A DNA stretch of 64,000 bases from Kitasatospora acidiphila (GTDB lineage Bacteria; Actinomycetota; Actinomycetes; Streptomycetales; Streptomycetaceae): contig NZ_VIGB01000003.1 in NCBI RefSeq assembly GCF_006636205.1, positions 4,578,501 through 4,642,500 on the forward strand, read 5' to 3'. The first letter of the stretch is position 1. Each line of letters begins with the position of its first letter. Below the pieces are notes generated by a model. It did no database searches. It was not told where the DNA came from and was given only the letters and a program-made list of their open reading frames with translations. Positions 19,628 to 29,738 of this stretch are shown here, piece after piece. The translations under genes were made by a program, and so were the position numbers.

Positions 19628-20176
19628 TCAGGCCAGGTCGAGGTCGGCGGCGGTGAAGACGGTGTAGTACGGCAGGCCGGCCTCCTCGATCGCCGGGGCC
19701 GCGCCGCGCTCCACGATCACCGCGACGCCGACCACCTCGGCGCCCGCCTCACGCAGCGCCTCGACGGCCGTCAGCACCGAACCACCGGTGGTGGAGGTGT
19801 CCTCGACGGCCAGCACCCGGCGGCCCTTGACGTCCGGGCCCTCGATCCGGCGCTGCAGGCCGTGGGCCTTGCCGGCCTTGCGGACCACGAAGGCGTCCAG
19901 CTCGCGGCCGCGGGCGGCGGCGGCGTGCAGCATCGCGGCGGCGACCGGGTCGGCGCCCAGGGTCAGGCCGCCGACCGCGTCGTACTCCAGGTCCGCGGTG
20001 GCGTCCAGCAGCACCCGGCCGACCAGCGGGGCGGCCTGGGCGTCCAGGGTGATCCGGCGCAGGTCGACGTAGTAGTCGGCCTCCTTGCCGGAGGAGAGGA
20101 TCACCTTGCCGTGCACCACGGCCTTGGTCTTGATCTGGTCCAGCAGGGCGGCGCGGTCGTTGCTCGGGTTGCTCAT
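19628..20176 (-). CDS. pyrE: Orotate phosphoribosyltransferase
   Basis: The 182-residue enzyme converts orotate and PRPP to OMP in pyrimidine synthesis. The PRPP-binding loop VLAVEDTSTTGGSVL is intact, and ADYYVDLRRITLD and GGLTLGADPVAAAM match the family. Its length is normal. The start ATG 20176 is unambiguous (MSNPSNDRAALLDQIK). It is transcribed away from the parS site. Confidence 0.95.
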   Translation of the reverse strand: MSNPSNDRAALLDQIKTKAVVHGKVILSSGKEADYYVDLRRITLDAQAAPLVGRVLLDATADLEYDAVGGLTLGADPVAAAMLHAAAARGRELDAFVVRKAGKAHGLQRRIEGPDVKGRRVLAVEDTSTTGGSVLTAVEALREAGAEVVGVAVIVERGAAPAIEEAGLPYYTVFTAADLDLA

Positions 20177-20231
20177 GGACAGTCAGTCTATTCGGGTCTG
20201 CCGGCGCTTTTCGGCGCTGCGCGCGCCGGGG

Positions 20232-21215
20232 TCAGCGGCGGCGCAGCGCGCGGGCCACGATCACGGCACCGCCGAGCAGCGCCACCCCGCCGCCGATCAC
20301 CCAGGGCGAGGCGAGCCGCTCGGCCAGGCTGGGGCCGCTCGCCACCGCGTGCTCCTCGCCGTACCAGCGGCTGGCGGCCCTGGCCCTGGCGCTGCGCGCC
20401 GGCAGCGCGGGGGCGTAGCGGCCGCGCGGCGGGGCGTGGTCCACCTCCTCGGCGGAGCGGCCGACGATGCTGCGCCGGACCGGGCCGGAGAGCACCTCCT
20501 CGGAGACCGGGTCGGGCACGGCGTGCGGGTAGGGCAGCTCGACCGGCTCGGAGTGCTCGGCGCCCTGGTCGCCGTCGCCGTTCTCGTCGTCAGAGGGCGA
20601 GAAGGCGATCAGGTCGGAGAGGTCCTCGGCGAAGAGGTCGTCCGGCAGCGGCTCCGGTTCGGGCACCACGGAGAGCGTCGGGGGCTCCGAGTCCTCGCCG
20701 TTCTCGCCGTCCTCGCCGTCCTCGACGTCCTCGGCCGACTCGCGGGCGTCGGGAGCGAGCTCCTCGCCGAGCGCGGCGGTGAAACGATCCAGCAGGCGGC
20801 GCCCGGCCGCGATGAGGGTCTCGTCGTCGAAGTCGGTCAGCCGGCCGCCCGGGGTGAGGTCGCCGGTGAACCGCAGCCGGGTCTGCTCCTCCCCCTCGGC
20901 GCTGACCGCGATCCGCACGGTGGCCGTCACCTCGCCGTCACCGCGGGCCTCCTGGCCCTCGACGAAGGCGGTCACCACGCCCGCCGCGCCGCTGCGGATC
21001 AGCGAGATGACGCCCCGGTACGTGATGGTGGAGCTGCCGATCCGCAGTTTCAGCCGGCCGCTGATCTCCGGCGGGCCGTCGGACGACCGGCGACCGGAGG
21101 GTGCGTCGGAGGCGTCGGTGCTGAGACCGGGAAGGCAGCGGGCGAGCAGCGCGGGATCGTCCAGAGCGGGCTGGACGAGCTCGGCCGGCAGCGGAATGAC
21201 AACCTCATGCTCCAT
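20232..21215 (-). CDS. SRPBCC/CoxG-like protein with C-terminal membrane anchor
   Basis: The 327-residue protein begins with an SRPBCC fold like carbon-monoxide-dehydrogenase subunit G (CoxG): LPAELVQPALDDPALLARCLPG, then the strand pairs RLKLRIGSSTITYRGV and TRLRFTGDLTPGGRL. An acidic low-complexity linker (about 155-230) follows, and one C-terminal membrane helix (PWVIGGGVALLGGAVIVARAL) ends in RRR, suggesting a tail-anchored cytoplasmic protein. The ligand is unknown. Start ATG 21215 fits the conserved MEHEVVIPLPAE. The gene lies 55 bases upstream of pyrE, so co-transcription is likely. Confidence 0.7.
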   Translation of the reverse strand: MEHEVVIPLPAELVQPALDDPALLARCLPGLSTDASDAPSGRRSSDGPPEISGRLKLRIGSSTITYRGVISLIRSGAAGVVTAFVEGQEARGDGEVTATVRIAVSAEGEEQTRLRFTGDLTPGGRLTDFDDETLIAAGRRLLDRFTAALGEELAPDARESAEDVEDGEDGENGEDSEPPTLSVVPEPEPLPDDLFAEDLSDLIAFSPSDDENGDGDQGAEHSEPVELPYPHAVPDPVSEEVLSGPVRRSIVGRSAEEVDHAPPRGRYAPALPARSARARAASRWYGEEHAVASGPSLAERLASPWVIGGGVALLGGAVIVARALRRR

Positions 21216-21286
21216 GACTGTGAGCCTACCGACCCGTTGGCCGGGTGGAAGGGCACGGCACCGCCCGGCTTCCGCGGTGTGCTGCA

Positions 21287-21472
21287 CGGGGTCGGGTCAG
21301 TGCGGTTCGAGGAGGCTGCTGGGCTCCGGTCGGGGTGGCTCGCAGGCCGGCCGGGGTGACCGTGCGGGGTCGGGTCAGTGCGGTTCGAGGAGGGTGCTGG
21401 GCGGGGGAGGGGCTGGGGTCGGTGGCCGGCGAGTCGGTTGGCGGCGGCTCGCAGGCCTGCCGGGGTGACCGC
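21287..21472. repeat. Tandem duplication of the spermidine-synthase 3' end
   Basis: GGGGTCGGGTCAGTGCGGTT and the following GAGGAGG occur at 21287-21315 and again at 21365-21393. GGCTCGCAGGC(C/T) plus GCCGGGGTGACCG occurs at 21338-21363 and 21447-21472. On the minus strand this is the last 26 or so codons of the gene plus trailing bases, copied once downstream. The extra copy would end in PSSLLEPH against PSTLLEPH. Confidence 0.6.
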
Positions 21473-22935
21473 GCGGGGTGCCGGGGCGTCGGCGGCCAGG
21501 CCCAGCTCCGGCGCGCCGCCGCGGGCCGCCAGCAGCACCGCTCCCAGGGTGCCGCTGCCCGCCGGATCGCAGGCCGGCCCGGACCCCGGCACCGGGAACG
21601 GCACGGTGGCCAGCCCGGCCGCGCGCAGCCCCGCCTCTGCCGTCCACAGCCCGGCCCCGGCCGGCGCCGGCACCGCCAGCCGCCCGGTGGCGGTCAGCCG
21701 GTCGGCGGCCAGGCCGTAGAACTCGGTCGTGTGGTACTCCCCGCGGGCGGCCCGCTGCGGCGCCGGGAGGTCGGCCAGCACCGCGTCGAACCGCTCGGCG
21801 CCGGTGCTCTGGCGCAGCCAGGCCAGCGGGTCGGCGTAGACCACCCGGACCCGGGGGTCGGCGAACGAGTGCCCGCCCAGCGCCGCCAGCGCCGGGTCGG
21901 TGCGGGCCAGCCGGGGCAGCGCCGGATCGGCGGTGACCACCAGCACCGAGGCGACGTCGCGGTGCCGCAGCACCTCCCGCAGCGCCAGGCCGTCCCCGCC
22001 GCCGAGCAGCAGCACCCGGGTGTCGGCGGGACCGGCCAGCGCCGGGTGCACCAGCGCCTCGTGGTAGCGGTACTCGTCGCTGCCGCAGGCGGCCAGCCGG
22101 CCGTCCAGGTAGAGGCGCAGCGGGTCGCCGTCCGGCGCCGGTATCCGGATCGGCCCGGTCAGCACGATCTCGCCCTGCCGGCTCTGCACCGCCTGCCGGA
22201 GCGCGGTGCCGTAGAGGGCGGACCGGGCGGCGCGTTCGATCGCCCCGGTGCAGGCGGCGGCCAGTGCCAGCGCGGCGAGCACCGCGCCGCAGCCGGCCCA
22301 GAGCAGCGGACGCACCCGCGGTCCCGGCTCGTCCCGGAACAGCCAGAGCACCACCGCGCCGCCGGCCACCGCGTTGACCGCGCCCGTGAGCAGCGCGCCG
22401 TCGGCCTGGCCGAGGTACGGCAGCAGCAGGAACGGGAAGGCCAGGCCGCCGATCAGCGCGCCCACGTAGTCGGCGGCGAACAGGTCGGCGGCGGCCCGGC
22501 CGGCCTCCTGGCGGCGGATCCGCTGCACCAGGGTCATCAGCAGCGGGATCTCGGCGCCGATCAGCAGCCCGATCACGCAGGTGAGCGTGGTCAGGGCGAC
22601 CTGGTAGTAGCCCAGCCAGGCCCAACTCCCGTAGACCACAAGCACCGAGAGCCCGCCGACCAGCGCCAGCGAGCATTCGACCAGGGCGAAGGAGGTGGCC
22701 GGCGGTGGGCGAGCCGCTTGGCGGCCAGCGAGCCGACGCCCATGGCGAAGACCATCACGGAGAGCACCACGGAGGTCTGGGTGACCGAGTCGCCGAGCAG
22801 GTAGCCGCCGAGGGCGACCAGCTCCAGCTCGTACACCAGTCCGCAGGCCGCGCAGACGAACGCGGCGAACAGCACCAGTGGTTTGGCGGCACGGGGGCGC
22901 ACGGGCCCGGTGGGCAGTGCCGCCGCATCCTCCAT
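21375..22935 (-). pseudogene. Membrane-fused spermidine synthase-like protein, two frameshifts
   Basis: From ATG 22935 the frame encodes several membrane helices (LVLFAAFVCAACGLVYELEL, then SVVLSVMVFAMGVGSLAAKR). It breaks near 22701 and resumes one frame over with SWAWLGYYQVALTTL. The spermidine-synthase-like domain follows (TRVLLLGGGDGLALREVLRH, then RFDAVLADLP). A second break near 21400 restores the family ending PSTLLEPH. Each break is repaired by one added C in a C-rich run, giving 520 residues, so read errors are likely. The Asp-containing polyamine motif is modified (LADLPAP), as in actinobacterial homologues whose substrate is not polyamine. The fused layout is typical. Confidence 0.75.
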
Positions 22936-23319
22936 TCGGGTGCGTCCGTCCGGGGGGCGGATCCGGGGCGGTCGCGGCTGTCGGACCCGCAGCCGGGCCC
23001 GGGACGGGTGGCGCCGCTGGTCCGGGCCGGTCGGGGGTGTCGCGGGGCGGCCCGTCGTTCGGGTGGTTGGCATTCGCGGTTCCGGCCGCGGGTGCGCATC
23101 CGCGGCCGGACCGTTGGCAGCCACTCGGCGGGGTCGGTTCCGTCGCGGTCGAGTTCGGGCGGCCCGGAGCGGCCCGGCGGCTGGTTGATCACGAAGAAAC
23201 GCTAGGCGACACGGGCCGCCGATAGCTGCACCCTTCGAGTGACGGAGTGCGGGTTTGAGTTGACAGTCCGTCAGTCTGTTCGAGTGTGACTGGTCACCAG
23301 ATCGATTGCTGGGCAGGGA

Positions 23320-24053
23320 TCATGGCAGGCTCGGCCGGGCCATCGCGCAGCGCGCCGCCGGGCGGGTCGGCGCGCTGCCCGGCCCGCGCACCACCAGCGA
23401 GGACCGGGTGCAGACCAATCGCCCCTCCTGCGGGTACGCGTGCCAGGTGCGCCAGAGCACCCGCTCCGCGCTGCCCTGGGCGACCAGCGCGGTGAAGGCG
23501 CTCGGATCACCCGGGAAGATGCCGGCCAGCCCCCTCGGGTGCTCGTCCACCAGGGCCAGGATCTCCTGCGCCCGGGCGGCGAACACATGCGGCGGCAGCG
23601 CCTCGATCCGGGCCGCGAACTCGTACTCCCACCCGGCCACTTGCTCGGCCACCCGGGCGGGCAGCGGGGTCCGGCGGCCGGGCAGGCAGGCCACCGTCTC
23701 CAGGCACTCGCCGGGGCCGGCCGTGATCACCACCTGGTGCGAGGCGCCCAGCAGGCGCAGCTGCAGGGTGCCGGTGCTTGTGTCGGTGCTGGTGCTGGTG
23801 CTGGTGCTGGTGCTGGTGCTGGCGCTGGCGCTTGTGCCGGTGCCGCCGGCGGTCGTGGCCGCCCGGCCGCCCTCGGGGTGCGCCCCGGTCCGGCCGAGCC
23901 GGCGGCTCTGGGGCCGGGCGCGGGCGGGGACTGGTCCGGGCCTGGCAGCGGCAGGTCGCGTACCGCCAGCGCGGGAAGCGGCCGGCCGCCGAGGCACCAG
24001 GCCAGGTCACCGGCACGGGTGTCGGTATAGGACGTCTGCAGTGTGGTGAGCAT
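23320..24053 (-). pseudogene. DUF2617 family protein, frameshifted with repeat insert
   Basis: The N-terminus from ATG 24053 (MLTTLQTSYTDTRAGDLAWC, LPALAVRDLPLPG) and the C-terminal part (LQLRLLGASHQVVITAG, WEYEFAARIEALPPHVF, LWRTWHAYPQEGRLV) both match DUF2617. In relatives these parts join directly, but here about 60 codons of low-complexity sequence lie between them and the frame changes by one base. The insert contains six perfect GGTGCT hexamers on the plus strand. Function is unknown. Either a slippage-prone insertion has disrupted the gene, or one base was lost in reading the repeat. Confidence 0.65.
23785..23850. repeat. Hexanucleotide repeat (GGTGCT)n
   Basis: Six perfect GGTGCT copies at 23785-23820 continue as degenerate GGCGCT/TGTGCC units. 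They lie in the linker of the DUF2617 gene and would encode Ser-Thr, Pro-Ala or His-Gln dipeptide runs depending on frame. Length polymorphism by slippage is expected. Confidence 0.8.
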
Positions 24054-24679
24054 GCTGGGCTCCGCATTTCAGCTCCGTACGCGTCCGCCGTGCCGTCCGG
24101 CTCGGCCGAAGGCGAGGAGGTTCGCGGCTGTGCGATCCAGGACGCGGCCGACCGTGGAAGGAGGGATTCCGGCTGGAGATTCAGCAGCAGAGAAGCACGA
24201 ATTCTCCGGGTCCGTCAGGGATTTACCTATTCTTGTTGCAAATTCACCGTTCTGAGCGTAGTGCCTGGTCAAGTATGACCAGGAGACTGAACGAGATTGG
24301 TCGATGTGCGCTCTTCGAGTGACGTCGCACGCCCTGCGCGATGCCTGGGCGCCGTCCCCGCGCAGGCGTGCTCATGGCAGGGCGTGCCGCGGGCGGGGGC
24401 GCCTGATTGTTCGGAGACTGGCCGGGGCTCGGCGGCCCCGCCGACAACGGTGCCCACGGCAGCACCGATCTCAGCGGCCTGTGCGAGATCACCAACGGCA
24501 CCTTCACCGCGGCCGTCGCGGTTGTTCATGGCGACCGTGATCGCTGCAGGAAGCAGGCTCGGGAACTGCTTTCGCGGCCAACAGGACGTGCTTGCAGAGG
24601 AGTTCGAAGCCCGCGCGGCCGAACATCTGGTGATCGAGCTGGAGTTGCCCCTGCACGGAGTACCACCTGGTTCTCACCG
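24054..24679. other. Intergenic region, no confident gene
   Basis: These 626 bases hold several short open frames on both strands, none resembling a known protein or showing a good ribosome site. Part (24160-24290) is poorer in GC than its surroundings (AGGGATTTACCTATTCTTGT), suggesting decayed or transferred sequence. Confidence 0.4.
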
Positions 24680-27554
24680 TCAGTCGGCTGCCTCGTCTTC
24701 GGAGAGCTTCGCTGCGATGTTCTTCCGTGTGGTTCCGAGTTTGCGCAGGGCGTTGGCGACGTGCTGCTCGACCGTTCGCGGGGAGAGGAAGAGGACTTCG
24801 GCGATCTGCTGGTTGGTGGCGTTCCCGGCGAGCAGTTCGGCGACCTGCCGCTCGCGGGGGGAGAGCCGTTCTCCGTAGCCGCGTCGTCCGGTGGTTTCGG
24901 GTTTGGTCAGTCCGAGGTGCTGGGAGAGGTGGTCGGTGCGCGCGAGGTCGGCGGTGGCGCCGAGTGTGGTGAAGGTGGTCGTGGCTTGTGCGAGTGGTGG
25001 GGCGGCTTCGGCCGGGTCGGTCTCGGCGAGGGCCCGTGCGCGGTGTTCGGCGGCTTGGGCGGTCTCGTAGGGGCGGCCGATGTCCTGCCATAGCTGCTGG
25101 GCGGCGGCGAAGTGGTCGGCGGCGCTGGAGGGTTGCGCGTGCATGGCCAGCAGGCCGCGGGCGTGGTGGAGTTCGGCGGTGGCAGCGGGGGTGTCCCGGC
25201 CGACCAGGGCCTGTGTGGCGTCCTGGACGTACTGCTCGGCGGCCTCCCGGGCGTCGCAGGCCAGCTCCGCCTCGACCGCGACCGGCACCAGACCGGTCGA
25301 CTTCGGCCAGGTGCCCGACAGCTTGAGAAGGTCCATGGCTTTCCCGGCCACCGCCTGGGCCAGGCTCGGGGCGCCTTGGGCCAGGTGCACGGTGGTCAGT
25401 CCGGCCGCCGCCCGCAGCGCCGTGCCGACATTGTGCCGCTCGCCTCCCTCGGCAGCCGTCGTGAAGTGCTCCAGGGCCTGGGCGCGCCGGCCCTCAGCTG
25501 CCGAGAGCCAGCCGAGGCAGAGGGCCTGCTCGATCCGGGGAAGTGTCATGGCCGGGTAGGCGGCAACGGTGTCGGCGAAGCGTTCCTCCAGTCCGTCCCA
25601 GCGGCCCGCCAGCAGCTCCACGCGCAGGAGGGTGACAGCGCTGTAGCACTCGCACAAGGGATATCCCACCTGGCGGGCGAGGTCGCGGGCCTCCTCCATG
25701 AGGCGGACGGCCAGTCGGTCGTGTCCGAGGTCGAAGGCGACATCGCCGACGTTGAACAGTGCCCGGACGGTCTGGCGCACGATGTCGGGATCGTCCGACC
25801 GGCGGGCAGTGCGTCCATCAGCGACCAGTCGAACGGGTCCCCCGACTGCGCCAGCAACATCAGCCTGTTGCCGCGGACCAGCGCCTTCACGACCTCGTCC
25901 CTGCCATCCTCGAGCATGCGTTCGGCCCGCTCCTGCCACGCCCAGGCCGTTTCCTCTCCCTGCCTCTCGTTGAGCGCGAGGGTACTCATCGCCCGCGCGG
26001 CGCGGACCGGGTTCTCGGAGAGCTCCTCGACCGCCTTCTCCAACTCCTGGGCCCCCGCGGCGTCAGTGAGCTCGTTGAACATGACCACACCGAGTCCGAG
26101 CCTGATCTCACCGCGGGCGGCCCTCGACAGCTGGGGGTCGGCGAGGATGCCGCGCAGCCGTCTCGCGTAGTCGGCCGGGTCCACGCCGCGGCCCGTGAGG
26201 AGGGCCAGGGCCAGGGCTGCGCGTGAGCGGTCCGCCGGGTCCAGGTCGGGCTCGTCGAGGATCTGACCGAGGAGGGCCTCGGCGGTACCGGTGTCCCCCA
26301 CCGCGGTGGCGTGGTCGGCGGCCGCCTCGGCTGCCTGCAGCCAGGCCGCGCGGTCGCCGAGGGCCCGGGTGTGGTGGGCGATCTGCACCAGCGGTGGTTC
26401 CGGCTGCTGTCGCAGTTCCTCCAGGGCCCGCTGGTGCAGGCGGATCCGCCGGGGTCCGCGCACGTAGCCGTAGGCGACCTGCTGGGCGAGCACGTGCCGG
26501 AAGGCGTACCGGCCGCCGTCGTCCTCCCGCAGGACGGAGGCGTCCAGTGCCTCGACGAGCCCGCGCTCCGCCTGCTTCTCCTCCAGCCCCGCGACCGAGG
26601 TCAGGAGTTCCTGGGTGGCCGGGACGGCGAGGACGGCCGCCGCCGCGGTGACGGCGACACCCTCCGGGGAGAGCCCGGCGAGCCGCTCGGTCAAGGCCTC
26701 GCGCAGCCCCCGGGGCACGTCCGCGTCCCGCAGCCGGCCGGCGATGCCCTCGAAGCCGTGCGTGCGGGAGTGCTCGGCCAGTGTGAGCAGGTCCTCCTCG
26801 GCCACCAGCGGGAGCCCTTCGCTGCGGGCGAAGAGCGCGGCGGCGAGCGCCGGGGTGGCGTGGAAGCCGAGGGAGTCGGTGGCCAGGTCCTGTAGAGCGG
26901 CCTCGCCCAGGCGCGACAGCTGGATCACCGCGCCGCTGATGCCCGGCGGGCGCCGGAACGCGGAGCCCAGGACCGGGGTCTGGGCCCTGGCGGCGTCGGT
27001 TCGGTAGGACAGGACGAGGCTCAGTTGCGGCGGCAGGTCACGGGCGAGGAGCAGGAGCAGTTCGCGGGTGGCCTCGTCGACCCAGTGCAGGTCTTCGACG
27101 ACCAGTACGGCCGCGCCGATCGCGGCCAGCAGCGAGCGCACGCCCTGGATCACCCGCAGGCGCTCCGCCCGGGATCGTCGGTGGGAGGCGGTGGGGGCGG
27201 GAGGCGGTCGGCGAGGTCGGGCAGCAGCGGGGCCAGCGCGCCGGTGGCGGGCGGCAGGCCACCGGTGGGCAGCCACGGTCCGGCCTTGCCCAGGGCGTCC
27301 ACCACCGGGCCGTACGGGAACGGTTCACGCAACGGGTGGCAGAAGCCGGCCAGCACCGGCCGCCCCTCCCGGGCCAGCGCGGCGGTCGCCTCGGCGATCA
27401 GCCGCGACTTGCCGATCCCGGCCTCGCCCTCCACCAGCACCACCGCGGGCGGATGCCGCACCGCGCTCAGCAGCAGATCAAGCTCCCGCTCCCGGCCGAC
27501 GAACCGCAACGGCCCGCCCGGTGACGTCGGAGAAAGGCCGGCCACGCCCTGCAC
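24680..27554 (-). pseudogene. Large LAL-type LuxR regulator, two frameshifts
   Basis: When repaired this encodes about 958 residues. An N-terminal AAA domain has Walker A VEGEAGIGKSRLIAEA and, after the first break, Walker B AAVLVVEDLHWVDEA. A long TPR-like middle follows, and a C-terminal LuxR helix-turn-helix reads LSPRERQVAELLAGNATNQQ. Breaks near 27171 and 25804 are each cured by one added C in a CCC run. LAL regulators are ATP-dependent activators, often of antibiotic or carbon-use genes. GTG 27554 follows CAGG by five bases. The domains are otherwise complete, so errors in the sequence are more likely than decay. Confidence 0.8.
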
Positions 27555-27723
27555 ACGATCACCTGCCCTGTCACAACCACACTAGCCCGCATCCACGCAC
27601 CCGGCGGAGCAGCCCAGAAAGCCGATCGCTCAAGGCGGGGTGGGCGACACGTCCCCGAGTGAGGGACCCGTGCCGTGCGAGCCCGAGCCGCAGCTCGCCG
27701 GGTTCGTTCGCCCGCAGTCGGCT

Positions 27724-28341
27724 TCAGTGAGAGCTGGTGGGCGTCCTTCCCATTCGGTGCAGTAGGCGCGACTGCTGTGACGCGTCGTGCGGGAGCGTGC
27801 CCTCGGGAGCGGCGAAGAACCGGTGGGTCGTTTCGGCAGCGGTGGGCGTTTCCGCCAAGCCTGCGTAGATCTCTGCGAGATGCTCGTCGATCCATGCGAC
27901 GAGGCCGGCGTCGAGGGACTCCTCCGCGCTGATGGCCCGTGCGAGATCCCAGGTGTGGATGGTGCTGTCCGTGGTCCTCACGGCGAGTGCCTGCCGCCCG
28001 GTCACCGGGCCCAGCGGATAGTCCAGGACCCGCTGCATGGCGCCGTCCTGCCCGAATGCCCGGGCGCACTCCCGGACGGACGAGACGTAGGCGCCGACCG
28101 GATCCGCACCCAGCGCGTCGACATCCCGTAGCCGCAGGAACTCCGCGCTGTCGCCGCCCTGGAGCAGACGGACGTAGCTGAGGTTTCCCCGAGTCATGTG
28201 GTTGGCCAACTGCCGTACGTTCCACTCCGTGCAGGGAGTCGGCCAGCTCCACTGTTCGGGTCGCACCGCTTGTAGCTTCCGTTCGAACTCGCTGCTGGCG
28301 AGGAGGAACCGATCGATGAGCCCGTCGAAAACGTTGACCAT
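27724..28341 (-). CDS. TIGR03086-type DinB-like metal-binding protein
   Basis: The 205-residue protein belongs to the actinobacterial TIGR03086/mycothiol maleylpyruvate isomerase-like group. WPTPCTEWNVRQLANHM carries the first metal-type His after the usual TPC.W signature, and TTDSTIHTWDLARAI carries the second. Such proteins fold as a DinB four-helix bundle and may use mycothiol. The start is ATG 28341. It lies alone between the LAL regulator and the DUF397 operon, on the same strand as both. Confidence 0.8.
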   Translation of the reverse strand: MVNVFDGLIDRFLLASSEFERKLQAVRPEQWSWPTPCTEWNVRQLANHMTRGNLSYVRLLQGGDSAEFLRLRDVDALGADPVGAYVSSVRECARAFGQDGAMQRVLDYPLGPVTGRQALAVRTTDSTIHTWDLARAISAEESLDAGLVAWIDEHLAEIYAGLAETPTAAETTHRFFAAPEGTLPHDASQQSRLLHRMGRTPTSSH

Positions 28342-28425
28342 GGACCCAGCATGCGAATCGCGGGCCGCCAGGGCTGGCGGGTATCGGACGTCGAGGCACC
28401 GCCATCGGTGATGTGAACGACGAGA

Positions 28426-28449
28426 CCCCCGCTCGGAGTTGAGCGGGGG
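28426..28449 (-). terminator. Terminator after the HTH-DUF397 operon
   Basis: CCCCCGCTC (28426-28434) and GAGCGGGGG (28441-28449) form a perfect 9-bp stem with a GGAGTT loop, 25 bases beyond the second DUF397 gene. Confidence 0.8.
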
Positions 28450-28474
28450 CCCGTGGCCTGCCAGGGCAGGCGGG

Positions 28475-28678
28475 TCAGGCGGTGGTGAAGGTGCCGTTCT
28501 TGACGCCCCGGAGGAAAGCGGTGAAGCCGTCGGCGGGGAAGTAGAGGGCGGGGCCTTCGGGGTCCTTGCTGTCGCGGACCGGGGTGACGCCGGGGAGGTT
28601 TGGGGCCACCTCGACGCAGGTGCCGCCGTTCTTGCTGTAGGACGACTTGATCCAGGCCACTGTTGTGGAGTTGATCAT
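28475..28678 (-). CDS. DUF397 domain protein (copy 2)
   Basis: The 67-residue DUF397 protein has WIKSSYSKNGGTCVEVA, VRDSKDPEGPALYF and FTAFLRGVKNG. DUF397 proteins pair with DUF5753 helix-turn-helix regulators, as in the WhiJ-like loci of streptomycetes that modulate development. It lies 27 bases after copy 1, which is about 80% identical in protein, so this is a tandem duplication. ATG 28678 has AAGGGACC upstream. Confidence 0.9.
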   Translation of the reverse strand: MINSTTVAWIKSSYSKNGGTCVEVAPNLPGVTPVRDSKDPEGPALYFPADGFTAFLRGVKNGTFTTA

Positions 28679-28705
28679 CGGTCAGGTCCCTTCGCAGGTC
28701 TGGTC

Positions 28706-28909
28706 TCAGGCGTTGCCGAGGGCACCGTTCTTGATGCCCCGGAGGAAGGTGGCGAAGCCGTCGGCGGGGAAGTAGAGGGCGGGGCCTTCGGGGTCCTTGC
28801 TGTCGCGGACCGGGGTAACACCGGGGAGGCCTGGGGCCACCTCGACGCAGTTGCCCCCGTTCTGGCTGTAGGACGACTTGACCCAAGCCGTCGCAGTGAG
28901 GTCAGTCAT
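28706..28909 (-). CDS. DUF397 domain protein (copy 1)
   Basis: The 67-residue protein (WVKSSYSQNGGNCVEVA, VRDSKDPEGPALYFPADGF) closely resembles the next gene. ATG 28909 overlaps the last eight bases of the upstream regulator, so the two are translationally coupled. It is the likely partner or antagonist of that regulator. Which of the two copies is the functional partner cannot be told from sequence. Confidence 0.9.
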   Translation of the reverse strand: MTDLTATAWVKSSYSQNGGNCVEVAPGLPGVTPVRDSKDPEGPALYFPADGFATFLRGIKNGALGNA

Positions 28910-29738
28910 GCTGGAGTTCCCTTCGCACCGTTCTGATCCGGTCCAGGGTTTGGCCTGGACCGAGCGCATTCACCTGCAGCTGATCGTAGGCCACTTCCCA
29001 GGCCTTCAGCAGATCCAAATCCCGCTCCAGGTAACCCCGTGCGGCCGATTCGCAGTAGCCCAGCAGGCTCCGGTCGCGCATGGTCAGCAGCACCATCGGG
29101 CCGTTGAAGGGCTGGAAGTCGCCCATGCTGAACGGCACGGCCTGGATGGTGACCTTGGGGCGCATCGCTAGCCGCTCCAAGTGGTCGAACTGAATATCCA
29201 TCACTTCGGGATCGCCAACCATCCGGCGCAGGCAGCTCTCGTCCAGGATGGCGTAGAACCGAGGTGCGGTCGCGGCAGTGATCAGCTGGCGCTGGCGGTT
29301 CTCCAGGAACGCCAGGCGCTCGCGCGCCTGGGCCTCGGTGAGCGTCCCGTGCCTCACGTTGGTGCTGGCCAGGGCTGCCGCATACTGCGGCGTCTGGAAC
29401 AGCCCCGGGATGACGTTGAGTTCAAACGTGCGGATCTCCGCAGCCCGCACCTCCTCGTGCGACAACTCGGTGAACCCGTCAAGGAAGACCTGGTCCTTGA
29501 TCGCCCTACAGAGGATCTGGAAGGTCAGGCCGGTGCCGAACAGGTCATCCGCTTTCTTCGCGAACTGGGAACTCGGTGACTTCGCCCCCGTTTCCAGCCC
29601 GGAGATGTGCGCACCGGTGCATCCGAGCAGCCTGCCGAGCTGCACCTGAGTCCAGCCCTTCTCCATGCGTGACTTGCGCAGTTGGTTGCCGAAGGCGGCC
29701 ACGGAAGACGCCGAGGGGTCCAGCTTCTTGATGTTCAT
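28902..29738 (-). CDS. XRE-type HTH regulator with DUF5753
   Basis: The 278-residue regulator has an N-terminal XRE helix-turn-helix (LRKSRMEKGWTQVQLGRLLG, then HISGLETGAKSPS). A DUF5753 effector domain follows (VIPGLFQTPQYAAALAST, FLENRQRQLI, DESCLRRMVGDPEVM, VPFSMGDFQPFNGPMVLL). It belongs to the large Streptomyces family paired with DUF397 proteins. The start is ATG 29738. The inverted pair AAAGTTGCGC/GCGCAACTTT in the upstream gap may be its operators. Confidence 0.93.
   Translation of the reverse strand: MNIKKLDPSASSVAAFGNQLRKSRMEKGWTQVQLGRLLGCTGAHISGLETGAKSPSSQFAKKADDLFGTGLTFQILCRAIKDQVFLDGFTELSHEEVRAAEIRTFELNVIPGLFQTPQYAAALASTNVRHGTLTEAQARERLAFLENRQRQLITAATAPRFYAILDESCLRRMVGDPEVMDIQFDHLERLAMRPKVTIQAVPFSMGDFQPFNGPMVLLTMRDRSLLGYCESAARGYLERDLDLLKAWEVAYDQLQVNALGPGQTLDRIRTVRRELQHD

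Noticed and set aside
23785..23850. CRISPR array from the short repeats
   Set aside because: The units are 6 bases with no spacers and lie within a coding linker.
24269..24529. Minus-strand 86-residue frame in the gap before the LAL regulator
   Set aside because: No family likeness, no ribosome site, and overlapping frames on both strands of similar quality.
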